Positions 33,501 to 43,300 of a stretch of 64,000 nt of DNA are shown here, piece after piece. Numbering within the stretch: position 1 is the first letter of the stretch; the number at the start of each line of letters is the position of its first letter. A program made the position numbers and the translations under genes. Origin of the DNA: Agromyces atrinae (GTDB lineage Bacteria; Actinomycetota; Actinomycetes; Actinomycetales; Microbacteriaceae); the NCBI RefSeq assembly GCF_013407835.1, contig NZ_JACCBI010000001.1:2852001-2916000 (forward strand), read 5' to 3'. The notes under the pieces were generated by a model. The model was not told the origin of the DNA. It searched no databases and was given only the letters and a program-made list of their open reading frames with translations.

Positions 33501-36437
33501 CCCGTCTACGTCGGCTGGGACCAGCCGTCGTGGAGCGAGGGCGACCAGGCCGACGGAACGGCGATCATCACGATCGGCGACGGCACCGACCTCGCGCTCG
33601 AACTCACGAACCCGGCGAACCTGCTGGTCGGTGGCTTCAGCATCACGAAGGCCGTGACCGGTGATGGTGCCGACCGCGTGCCCGCCGACACCGAGTTCGA
33701 CGTCGAGTACAGCGTCGACGGCGGCACCACGTGGGTCGGACTCGACCCCGTCGTCGCCGGCGGCACCGTCGCGGGCCCCGACGACCTCCCGCTCGGCACG
33801 ACCGTGCTGCTGCGCGAGGCCGACCAGCCCGCGTTCGACGACGTCGAGTGGGGTACTCCCGCGTTCTCGGGCGTCGGCGTGACGCCGGGCGAGGCGGGCG
33901 AACCCGCGAGCCTCGTCATCGGTGAGACGGGAGTCGTGGCCCTCGGCCTCGACAACCCGACGACGCCGCGCAATGGCCAGTTCACTCTCACGAAGTCGGT
34001 GACCGGTCCGGGAGCGACGTTCCTCGACCCCGCGACCCGCTTCGCCGTCGAGTACCGCTACGGCGACGTCGTCGAGACCGTCGACCTCGAGCCGGGCGTG
34101 CCGTTCTCGTCCGAGTCGATCCCGACGGGCACCGTCGTGACGGTGACCGAGGTCGCTCCGACGACCGGTCTGCCCGACGCCGCCGAGTGGGGCGTCCCGA
34201 CGCTCACGATCGACGGTGAGACGGCCGTCAACGGTGCCCAGTTCACGATCGGCGACGACACCGTCATCGAGGTCGTCGTGGTCAACCCGACCGACGTGAC
34301 CCCCTCGGTCTCGATCGAGAAGGGCGACGGCGCCGACGGCGTCATCGTGCACGACGCCGACACGGTCGCCGAGGGTGAGGCGTACGCGCCGGGCTCGACG
34401 CGCACGATCGTCATCTCGGTCGTGAACGACGGCATCGAGCCGCTGCGCGACGTCTCGCTCTCCGACGTGACGCTCGCCGGTGGTGCGATCGACGACCTGA
34501 CGTGGACCTTCCCCGACGGTTCGGTGCAGTCGGCGAGCTTCGCCGACGGCGAGTGGACCGCGACGTGGCCGGCGACGTTCGGCGACGACCCGACGCTGTG
34601 GCAGCCGGGCGAGGTCATCGCCGGATCGGCGACCCTCACCGTCGGAGCCTCCGCCGGTGCGCACCAGGACCGCGCGTCGGTCTCGGCCGTGGGCGGGTTC
34701 TCGGGCAAGCCCGTGGATGACGCCGACGACTACAACGCGTTCACCGGAGCGATCCAGGTCATCAAGTACGACGGCCAGAAGGCCGACCCGGTCGTGCGCG
34801 ACGGCGACGCGTGGGTCATCCCCGCCAAGCCGCTCGCCGATGCGCTGCAGGACGCGAACACCACCGACACCGCGGTGAAGTACCCCGTCGACACGCCTCA
34901 GGCCGTGCGCTGGGTCGTCACCAACACCGGTACGACGTGGTTGACCGACCTCTCGCTCGTCGACGTGACGGGCACCGGCCCCGCCGTCGGAGACGACTGG
35001 ACCGCTGACCTCAGCGCGTTCGGCGGACCCGCCGACTACTCGTTCGTCGACGACGGCCCGTGGTCGGGTCTCTTCCCGCCCGGCGCATCCTTCTTCGCGG
35101 AGGGCACCCTCGTGCTCGGCGCGGAGGACGTGCACGCCGACACCGTGACGGTCGTGGGAACGGTCGTGGTCCCCGCGACGGGTGACGACGGCCTGCCGAC
35201 GGACCAGCCGCAGCTCGGCGAGGGCGACGAGCCCGTGCGGGCGATCGTCGACGGCGAGCCGTTCACGGTGACCGACGACGACCCGTTCCACGCCTGGACC
35301 GGTGTGGGGCCGTACGTCGACATCGAGAAGGGCGACGGCACCGACGGTGTCATCGTGAACGACGCCGATTCGATGACGGATGCCGTCTTCTACGCTCCCG
35401 GCGAGAAGCGCGACATCGTCTTCACGGTGACGAACACCGGTGACGAGGAGCTCGTCGACGTCGTGCTCACCGACCAGACGCTCTCCGGTGCGTCGGTCTC
35501 GAGCCTCGTGTGGACGTTCCCCGACGGCACGACGGCTCAGGCCGTTCTGACCGACGGGGTGCTGACCGCACGCTGGGAGGCCTCGTTCTCGGGCACCCGA
35601 TGGGCGCCGGGTGCCGTCATCCAGGGGCACGCGACCCTCACGGTCGCCCTCTCCGACGAGCCCCACGTCGACCGCGCGACGGTCAGCGCGACGGGTGCGG
35701 CGTCGGGCAAGCCCGTCGGCGACGTCGATGACTACAACGGCCTGACGGCCCGCATCCAGGTCATCAAGTACGACGGCAACCGCCCCGACCCCGCGGTGAA
35801 GGATGCCGCGGGCAACTGGATCGTGCCGACGAAGCCCCTCGTCGACCCGAGCCAGGACGCCAACGACCGGGCGAACTCCGTCGAGTACACGGCGGGCGAG
35901 CAGAACCACGTGCGCTGGGTCGTCACGAACACGGGGACGACGTGGCTCACGGAGCTCACGCTCACCGACGTGACGGGCGGCGGGCCGGACGTGCTCGACT
36001 GGACGGCCGACCTCAGCCCGTTCGGCGGACCGAGTGCGTACAGCTTCGTCGAGAGCGGCACCTGGCACGGTCTCGTGCCGCCCGGAGCGTCGTTCTTCGC
36101 CCACGGAACGCTCACCCTCGCCGCCGGCGACGTGCATGACGACACCGTCACGGTCACCGCCGTGCCCGTCGTCCCCGCGGTCGACGACGAGGGCGTGCCC
36201 ACGGGCCAGCCGTCCGTCGACGAGGACGGCAACCCCGTGCTCGTCACCGGACCCGATGGTGAACCCGTCACCCTCGTCGACGAAGACCCCTTCAACGCGC
36301 ATGTGCTGCCCGCACCGCTCGTGTCGACGGGATTCGAGGGCGCCTGGATTCTCCTCGGCACGTTCCTCCTCGCCGGAGGAGCGGCACTGCTCATGCTGTC
36401 TCTGATGCGCCGGGCCACCCGACGCTCGAAGCGCTGA
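30582..36437 (+). CDS. Giant cell-surface protein 1 (SdrD B-like, DUF5979 and DUF11-type modules)
   Basis: 1951 aa, secreted. The signal peptide (about residues 1-40) has an Arg-rich start and ends PPAAAA. Next comes an SdrD B-like unit (about 45-150) and a beta-propeller-like region of about 500 residues. A second SdrD B-like unit (about 650-785, VWFDADQDGVQAADEP) follows, then four DUF5979-like Ig-type repeats. Two tandem copies of a ~330-residue module (near 34311 and 35317) begin with IEKGDG and contain IQVIKYDG. The end is STGFEG, a membrane helix and a basic tail (RRATRRSKR), so an LVSTG-like sorting signal is likely. GTG at 30582 has TTGGAG upstream. The product is an adhesin or stalk protein by architecture; the partner is unknown. 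A paralog lies at 37367. Confidence 0.85.
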   Translation: MIPTDRPRSRTPRFGAGRFAAFLTASALALGGLVVIAPPAAAAGGAISGTVFRDFGSDGRFDSGNPASSGIPNDTGLAGVTVTASTGAGTTIATTTTDADGEYWLDTAAVPDGTPVRVEFTALPDGYFPSFLGDDNGSSVQFVEAGATDVDFGVNAPEDYSQGNAPLVTAIQSAGLRALNPGVPSLTSVPWSVPRNEIGNNRGDYSQRTTLATAPETGSLWGTSFDRVSGDVYAAASLRRHSELGPLGLGGIYRVADALTADGSINASHGAVESWLDVTDLGIDVGSFDESSRGLSQPTQPTRDALAYNAVGTVGLGGIASSVDGRFLYAVNLADRTLVRIDVANPTAETTSVFPLGLEADERPWAVTVHRGSVYVGIVDTAESTAGGLAPTTATRSEGTSMSVRVASEADLSALGDPANTVFEAPLDYQRGAVYTGAAERFRSWHPWTNVWDRGLFEFAGWPGVSWAQPILSDLQFTTDGELILGLQDRFSLQAGNRNWAPTGQATTTFETVSLGDILIASPNGSGSYTLENDGVVDGRSTSTGGANEGPGGREFFDDRNAMADNPSHFEIALGALTTVPGVDEVVATAFDPTFSIRVAGNAWFSTVDGSLTKGFQHTDDGGAPPNLTNGSFQKAGGLGDIESLVNAAPLEIGDRVWFDADQDGVQAADEPAIEGVVVELLRDGEVIGTRTTGPDGTYSFRSTDDDLGGAFTPGGGDYTVRFVQPGEGQLSLSGPNADAFGEIDWVDASFTVPGAGESRATDSNADPATGEYVYTAGGPGENDHTIDAGFIANTEFTITKQIGEDGAEAASGQQFTIVADARDFRGDAIALADSPLSLTGDETSAPITVPVGSRVAVSEPDAASYRSVDIVGPTGVTPDADGFYALLGGGAFAFTVTNTLVEPGTFTVSKVVTGDFDLTDPAFADTEFTVAYSFEGGSESIVLNADNDWSATSIELPFGTEVTVSEATIEGAPVYVGWDQPSWSEGDQADGTAIITIGDGTDLALELTNPANLLVGGFSITKAVTGDGADRVPADTEFDVEYSVDGGTTWVGLDPVVAGGTVAGPDDLPLGTTVLLREADQPAFDDVEWGTPAFSGVGVTPGEAGEPASLVIGETGVVALGLDNPTTPRNGQFTLTKSVTGPGATFLDPATRFAVEYRYGDVVETVDLEPGVPFSSESIPTGTVVTVTEVAPTTGLPDAAEWGVPTLTIDGETAVNGAQFTIGDDTVIEVVVVNPTDVTPSVSIEKGDGADGVIVHDADTVAEGEAYAPGSTRTIVISVVNDGIEPLRDVSLSDVTLAGGAIDDLTWTFPDGSVQSASFADGEWTATWPATFGDDPTLWQPGEVIAGSATLTVGASAGAHQDRASVSAVGGFSGKPVDDADDYNAFTGAIQVIKYDGQKADPVVRDGDAWVIPAKPLADALQDANTTDTAVKYPVDTPQAVRWVVTNTGTTWLTDLSLVDVTGTGPAVGDDWTADLSAFGGPADYSFVDDGPWSGLFPPGASFFAEGTLVLGAEDVHADTVTVVGTVVVPATGDDGLPTDQPQLGEGDEPVRAIVDGEPFTVTDDDPFHAWTGVGPYVDIEKGDGTDGVIVNDADSMTDAVFYAPGEKRDIVFTVTNTGDEELVDVVLTDQTLSGASVSSLVWTFPDGTTAQAVLTDGVLTARWEASFSGTRWAPGAVIQGHATLTVALSDEPHVDRATVSATGAASGKPVGDVDDYNGLTARIQVIKYDGNRPDPAVKDAAGNWIVPTKPLVDPSQDANDRANSVEYTAGEQNHVRWVVTNTGTTWLTELTLTDVTGGGPDVLDWTADLSPFGGPSAYSFVESGTWHGLVPPGASFFAHGTLTLAAGDVHDDTVTVTAVPVVPAVDDEGVPTGQPSVDEDGNPVLVTGPDGEPVTLVDEDPFNAHVLPAPLVSTGFEGAWILLGTFLLAGGAALLMLSLMRRATRRSKR

Positions 36438-36448
36438 CCGTATGAGCC

Positions 36449-36488
36449 GAATGCCCGCCTCCCCTTTCCCCTCGGGTGGCGGGCATTC
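36449..36488 (+). terminator. Terminator hairpin after surface protein 1
   Basis: GAATGCCCGCC (36449-36459) pairs perfectly with 36478-36488, 18-base loop. It overlaps the region just upstream of the next gene's promoter. Confidence 0.65.
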
Positions 36489-36506
36489 GTGCTGCGTGCG
36501 GCGACC

Positions 36507-36512
36507 TATCCT
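36507..36512 (+). promoter_or_regulatory. Leaderless -10 element for TrmH-family gene
   Basis: TATCCT six bases before the ATG at 36519. Confidence 0.65.
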
Positions 36513-36518
36513 GAGCAG

Positions 36519-37163
36519 ATGACGGATGACACGCCGGCCGCCTCGCAGGAGCTCTCGACCCACGGCGTCGGGCCGTGGCCCGGAGGGCGCGACGCGTGGC
36601 CGAACGGCGAGCACTTCGACGCCGAGCTGCTCGAGAACGGCGACACCCGGAACGTCATCGACCGCTACCGCTACTGGACGATGGAGGCCATCGTCGCCGA
36701 CCTCGACCGTGCCCGCCACGGGTTCCACGTCGCGATCGAGAACTGGCAGCACGACATGAACATCGGCTCGATCGTGCGGAGCGCGAACGCCTTCGGCGCG
36801 CACACCGTGCACATCGTCGGGCGACGCCGCTGGAACAAGCGTGGCGCGATGGTGACCGATCGCTATCAGCACGTCATGCACCATCCCGACATCGCGGCGT
36901 TCGACGCGTGGGCCGCTGCGGCGTCCCTGCCGGTCATCGCCGTCGACAACATCGCGGGGGCGGTGCCGATCGAGACCTTCGACTGGCCCGAGGCGTGCGT
37001 GCTGCTGTTCGGTCAGGAGGGCCCGGGGCTCTCGCCCGAGGCCTCGCAGGCGGCGCAGTCGATCGTCGAGATCACCCAGTACGGCTCGACGCGCTCGATG
37101 AACGCGAGTGCTGCGGCGGCCGTCGCGATGTACGCGTGGGTGCTCCAGCACGCGCCTCGCTGA
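36519..37163 (+). CDS. TrmH/SpoU-family RNA methyltransferase
   Basis: Transfers a methyl group from S-adenosylmethionine to a ribose 2'-OH in tRNA or rRNA; cytoplasmic dimer with a trefoil knot. 214 aa. SpoU motif 1 is IGSIVRSANAFGAHTVHIVG (near residues 85-104), motif 2 is VLLFGQEGPGLSPE, and motif 3 is STRSMNASAAAAVAMYAW, all intact. The ATG at 36519 has TATCCT six bases upstream, so a leaderless start is preferred over an extension to 36489, which overlaps the hairpin. This housekeeping gene stands alone between the two giant surface-protein genes, which suggests those were inserted around it. Confidence 0.93.
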   Translation: MTDDTPAASQELSTHGVGPWPGGRDAWPNGEHFDAELLENGDTRNVIDRYRYWTMEAIVADLDRARHGFHVAIENWQHDMNIGSIVRSANAFGAHTVHIVGRRRWNKRGAMVTDRYQHVMHHPDIAAFDAWAAAASLPVIAVDNIAGAVPIETFDWPEACVLLFGQEGPGLSPEASQAAQSIVEITQYGSTRSMNASAAAAVAMYAWVLQHAPR

Positions 37164-37205
37164 CCCCTCTCTACCGATGCCCCGATCGGGGGTCATGTCG
37201 CATTG

Positions 37206-37219
37206 TGCAAACGCTTGCG
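37206..37219. promoter_or_regulatory. LacI-type operator upstream of giant surface protein 2
   Basis: TGCAAACGCTTGCG, 13 bases identical to the site at 30473. A TTGCGG/TACTGT promoter candidate (37215-37220, 37239-37244, 18-base spacer) would overlap it. Confidence 0.6.
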
Positions 37220-37366
37220 GCCGCTCGTCGCTCGTTGGTACTGTTCGCTGAGGCTTCCTCGATCATCGCTCCTACCGGTGCCGTCGAGGACTCGAGTCGT
37301 GCGCGTCCACTGCGCCGCTCGTGAGCGCCGCGCCCGAACGCAGCTCAGTACCTGGGGGAATAACCG

Positions 37367-40300
37367 ATGTCGCACCACAGCCCGTCACGACCGCGCCGAT
37401 TCGGCACCCGAGCTGCGACGAGCATCGTCGTGAGCTCCGCCCTCGCCCTCGGATCGCTCTTCGCCCTCGCTCCGGCGCAGGCGGCCGAGTCGGGCACGGT
37501 GGCCGGCACGGTCTTCCTCGACTACAACAGCGACGGGGTCTTCCAGCCGACGGGCACACCCGCCGAGCGCGGCTTCGCGGGCGTCACCGCGACGGCATTC
37601 GACGCCGCGGGCACCGCTGTCGGGTCGACGACGTCGGCGGCCGACGGTTCGTACTCGATCTCCGTCGTCGACGCGGTCTCGGCCGCGCTGCGCGTCGAGT
37701 TCGAGCTCAGCGCCGAGCAGGTCGCCGAGGGCTACCGCGACTCGTTCGCCGTCCTCGACGCGGGGGCGTCCGAGAGCGGCTCGAGCGTGCAGTTCGTGAC
37801 CGTCGGGCAGACCGGCGTCTCGTTCGGCGTCAACAACCCCGAAGACTTCAACACGGGTTCGGCCGACCTGCTCGTGCCCGTGCACAACCCCGGCAACCCG
37901 CTGCAGCAGTCGGGCAAGGACACCCGCGGTCTCGTCTCGGTCGAGTACTCGGCGACGGGCAACTCGAAGGGCGACCAGACCAAGATCTCGGCCGCGACGC
38001 CCGGCAACGGATCGTTCGGCGCCGCTCAGGGCGTCGTGTGGGGCAACGCGTTCGACTCGTCGACGGGCGACGCCTACACGGCGGCCTTCCTCCGCCGATT
38101 CGGCGGATTCGGCGACGGCAACCTCGGTGGTCTCTACCAGACGGATGTCGCGGGCAAGACGACCTCGGTCTGGATCGACCTCGAAGCCGCGGGCATCGAC
38201 GTCGGCGGCTCGGTGCTCGACGGTGCGCTCGGCATCGGCACCCCGGCATCCGCCTCGGCACGCAACTCGGCCCGCGGTCTCGTCGCGAGCACCGTGCAGG
38301 CCGTGCACGACTCCGCGGTCTTCCCCCTCGTCGGCAAGGTCGGCCTCGGTGCCGCGGTCGTCGACGAGCCCGGACGCACGCTCTACGTCGCGAACCTCTA
38401 CGAGCGCAACGTCGTGTCCGTGCCGATCAATGCCGACGGTTCGGCGGGCACCCCGACGAGCATCGACGTTCCCGGCCTCGACGCCGACGAGCGCATCTTC
38501 GGCCTGCACCTCTACCGAAACCAGCTCTACGTCGGCGTGACCGAGACCGCGGGCAACGCGGCCAACACGGGCTCGCGTTCCGATCTCGGCGCGCGCGTCA
38601 TCTCCGCGCCCACGAGCGACCTGTCGTCGTGGACGCAGCGCATCGACGTCACCGATCTGACCTTCCAGCGCGGCATGCCCGACTGGTCGTTCGAGGCCGG
38701 CGGAACGAACGCCGGTCAGGCGCTCTGGAACGCGACGAAGCGCAACAACGCGTCGCACTGGAACGCGTGGACCGATAGCTGGGCGTCGGGCGACAATTCG
38801 AACCTCGCCGGCCCGGGCAAGACGTGCCTGCGCTCGAGCAACCAGAACGAGCAGAACCGCTGGTATTGCGCCTACCCGCAGCCCATCCTCTCGAGCATCG
38901 ACTTCGACGCCGACGGCAACATGCTGCTCGGATTCGCCGACCGCTTCTCGTTCCAGCACGCCGACTTCCAGTGGAGCCCGACGTCGAACGACACCAACCT
39001 CTACTGGACCTTCGCGATGGGCGACACGTACGTCGCCGGCAAGCAGTCCGCGGGCGCGGGTGCGACGTACCTCCTCGAGCAGACCGGATCGTACGACTCG
39101 ATCGCGGGCGACCGCACGGCGTCGTGGGTCGACAACAACCCCGGCATCTCGGTGCCCGGCCTCGCCGCGACGAACAACCAGCAGGGTCCCGGCGGCGGCG
39201 AGTTCTTCTACGACCGCAACCGCCCATCGATGTCGGCCAACTGGGAGGCCACCCACTTCGAGTCATCCCTCGGCGCGCTCGCGACTCTCGAGGGCGTGCA
39301 GCAGTTCCCGACGACCGGCTTCTCGACGCAGGGCTCACGTGCCGCTGACTTCTTCGGCTCGGGACTCAAGTGGCTCAACCAGGTGAGCGGCGCGACCGAT
39401 CGCGCCTACGACATCACGACCCGAGCGGATGCCTGCGGCGCGACGCTCTGCTGGCCGAACGTCCCCGGCGCCGGCGGAAGCGCGACCGACTTCACCTCCT
39501 TCGGCAAGGCCGGCGGCCTCGGCGATCTGCAGTTCCTCGTCGACGCGGCTCCCGTGCAGATCGGAAACTACGTCTGGTTCGACGCCGACCAGGACGGCGT
39601 GCAGGGCGCCGACGAGCCCGCCCTCGCGGGAGTCACGGTCGAGCTGTACTCGGCCGACGGATCGACTCTCCTCGGCACGACGACGACCGACGCCAACGGC
39701 GAGTACTACTTCTCGTCGCTCACGACGCCGGGCTTCGAGCCGAAAGCCGACTACCAGGTGAAGTTCGTCGCTCCGACCTCGGGCACCGCGCTCACCGACC
39801 CGCGCTTCGGCACGGTCGACTGGAGCCAGCTCTCGCTCACGCAGGCCGAGCAGGGCGGCAACACGCTCATCGACTCCAACCCCGACCCGCAGACCGGCGT
39901 CGCCGACGTCTCGGTCGGCGCGCCCGGACAGAACGATCACTCGATCGACGCCGGGTTCGTCGGAGTTACGGCCGTCGAGCTCGAGAAGCAGATCGACACC
40001 GAGGGCGGCCCCTCGCCTCCCGGCTTCGAGTTCTCCTTCACGACCGAGGCGATCGACTTCCGCGGAAACCCGATCACCCTGGCACCCTCCGACGCGGCCT
40101 TCACCCTGCAGGCCGACGGCGTCACGAAGACCATCACCCTGCCGATCGGTGCGAAGGTGCGGTTCACCGAAGCGCCCTTCCCGACGGCGGACGGCTCCGT
40201 CGTCTGGAGCCCCACGCCCGACGCCGACGGCTGGATCACGGCCTCGGGAACGGTCGATGCCCCGACCCGGATCATCGCGACCAACAGGCTCCTGCTGCCC

Positions 40301-43300
40301 GGCAGCTTCGAGCTCACGAAGTCCGTAACGGGCGATGGCGCAGCCGCCGTGCCCGACGACTTCGAGTTCACGGTCGACTACTCGTACACTGACCCCTTCA
40401 CCGGCGCACTCGTGTCGAAGAGCCTCACCGTTACGAAGGGCTCGCCGGTCGACGTCTCCGACGACATCCCCGCCGGGGTCACCGTCACCCTCGTCGAGGG
40501 TGCGCGAACCGGTGCCCCGCCGAGCGTCGGCTGGGGAACCCCGGTCTTCAGCGGCCCGGGAGTCACCGACAACGGTGACGGCAGCGCGACCTTCGTCGTC
40601 GCATCCGACACCCAGGTCGAGATCGGCCTCGAGAACCCCGCCGACGAACTCGTCGACGGCTTCCAGCTGACGAAGTCCGTCACGGGCGGGGCCGCGGGTT
40701 CGGTCGGCACCGACTTCGACTTCGTCGTGAATGCCACCTACGTGCCCGCCGATGCTTCCGCGCCCGCCCAGCTCACCGTGCAGAAGAACGGCTCGGTCTC
40801 CGTGACCGACCTCGCGCTCGGCACGGTCGTGACCCTCAGCGAGGTGCAGCCGGTCGACGGTCAGCCGTCGCCCGAGGTCTCGTGGGGCACTCCCGTCTGG
40901 AGCGGCACCGGTGTGACCGTCAACCCCGACGGCTCGGCGTCGTTCACGATCACCGACGGTGCGAGCGTGCAGGTCGCACTCGAGAACCCGACGGCTCAGC
41001 TCGTCGGCGACTTCTCGATCGAGAAGGTCGTCACGGGCGATGCTCCGGTCGACCCCGATCTCGAGTTCTCGTTCGAGTACTCGACCGACGCGGGTGCGAC
41101 ATGGATCCCCGTCGACGGCGTCACCGCCGGTGCCGCCGGCGCATGGTCGTCGCCCGAGCTTCCCACGGGTACGACGGTGCAGGTGCGCGAGATCGCACCG
41201 ACCGGCAGCTTCTGGGGAGCCCCCGAGTTCACGGTCGACGGCGTCGCCTCGGCTGAACCCGTCACCTTCACGATCGGTGACGGCACCTCGGTCGCCGTCG
41301 TCGTGACCAACCCGACCCTCGTCGGCGACTTCTCGATCGAGAAGGTCGTCTCGGGTTCGGCCGAGGTCGACCCCGATCTCGAGTTCTCGTTCGAGTACTC
41401 GACCGATGCGGGCGCGACGTGGGTCCCCGTCGACGGAGTCACGGCGGGCGCCGCGGGCGCGTGGACGTCGCCCGAGCTCCCGACCGGCACCGAGGTGCTC
41501 GTGCGCGAGATCGCGCCGAGCGGTGACTTCTGGAGCGACCCGACCTTCACGGTCGATGGTGTGCCCGTGGCATCCCCCGCCGCCCTCACGATCGGAGACG
41601 ACTCGACGGTCGCCGTCGTCGTGACGAACCCGACGACGGTCGGCGACTTCACGATCGAGAAGATCGTGACCGGCTCCGCCGAGGTCGACCCCGACTTCGA
41701 GTTCTCGTTCGAGTACTCGGTCGATGCAGGTGCGACGTGGGTCGCTGTCGACGGCGTTCTCGCTGGTGCCGCCAACGCCTGGACCTCTCCCGAGTTCAAC
41801 ACGGGCACCCCCGTGCTCGTCCGTGAGATCCAGCCCGTCGGAGCATTCTGGGGCGAACCGTCGATCACCGTCGACGGCGTCACCCAGTCGGGAGACGCGA
41901 GCTTCGTGATCGGCGAGAGCTCGACCGTCGCGGTCGTCGTCACGAACCCGACCGGCACGGGCGACTTCACGATCGAAAAGGTCATCTCCGGCTCGGCGGT
42001 CGTCGACCCCGACTTCGGCTTCTCGTTCGAGTACTCGGTCGACGGCGGCGCGTGGGTCGCGGTCGACGACGTGCTCGCAGGAGCCGCCAACGCGTGGACC
42101 TCGCCCGAGTTCAACCAGGGCTCCGTCATCGCGGTGCGTGAAGTTGCACCGACCGGTGCGTTCTGGGGCACGCCCGTCATCACGATCGATGGCGTGACGC
42201 AGCCGAGCCAGCCCGCGACGTTCGTCGTCGGCGGCGGCACGACGGTCGCCGTCGTCGTCACCAACCCGACCGAGGTCGGCACGTTCACGATCGAGAAGGT
42301 CGTGACCGGCGATGCCGTCGTCGATCCGGGGCAGACGTTCGACTTCGAGTACTCGACCGACGGCGGCACCACGTGGATCGCCGTCAGCGACGTCGCCGCG
42401 GGCCCGGTCAATGCGTGGACCTCGCCTGAGTTCACCGTGGGCACCGAGATCCAGGTGCGCGAGGTCACTCCGAGCGGCCCGATCTGGGGCACGCCGACCA
42501 TCACGGTCGACGGTGTCGACGCGGGTGACCCCGCGGTCGTCACGATCCAGAACGATCCCGACGTCGAGGGCGGCTCGAACGTCGCGGTCGTCGTGACCAA
42601 CCCGACGCTCGTGGGCGACTTCTCGATCGAGAAGATTGTCTCGGGTTCCGCCGTGGTCGACCCCGACTTCGAGTTCTCGTTCGAGTACTCGACGGATGAC
42701 GGTGCGACGTGGGTTCCCGTCGACGGCGTGCTCGCCGGTGCGGCGAACGCGTGGACGTCGCCCTCGTTCAACGCGGGCACGACGGTTCAGGTGCGCGAGA
42801 TCGCCCCGGCCGGTGCCTTCTGGGGCGACCCGACCTTCACGGTCGACGGCGTCGCGACGACGGCTCCCGTCGAACTCACGATCGGTGCGGATTCGACCGT
42901 CGCGGTCGTCGTGACGAACCCGACCTCGACGGGCGACTTCTCGATCGAGAAGGTCGTCTCGGGTTCGGCCGAGGTCGACCCCGATCTCGAGTTCTCGTTC
43001 GAGTACTCGGTCGATGGCGGTGCGACGTGGGTCGCGGTCGACGGCGTGACCGCCGGGGCCGACAACGCGTGGACGTCGCCGGCGTTCAACACCGGCACCG
43101 AGGTTCAGGTGCGCGAGATCGCTCCGACCGGTGCGTTCTGGGGCACGCCGACCATCACGGTCGACGGCGTCGCCGCGGGTGACCCCGCCGTCCTCACGAT
43201 CGGTGACGGCTCGACCGTCGCGGTCGTCGTGACCAACCCGACGCTCGTGGGCGACTTCTTGATCGAGAAGATCGTGAGCGGCGATGTCGTGGTCGATCCC

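Noticed and set aside
30473..37219. TGCAAACGCTTGC sites as a mobile-element end or attachment site
   Set aside because: The site is nearly palindromic, lies upstream of start codons in both cases, and has no integrase or target duplication nearby; an operator explains it better.
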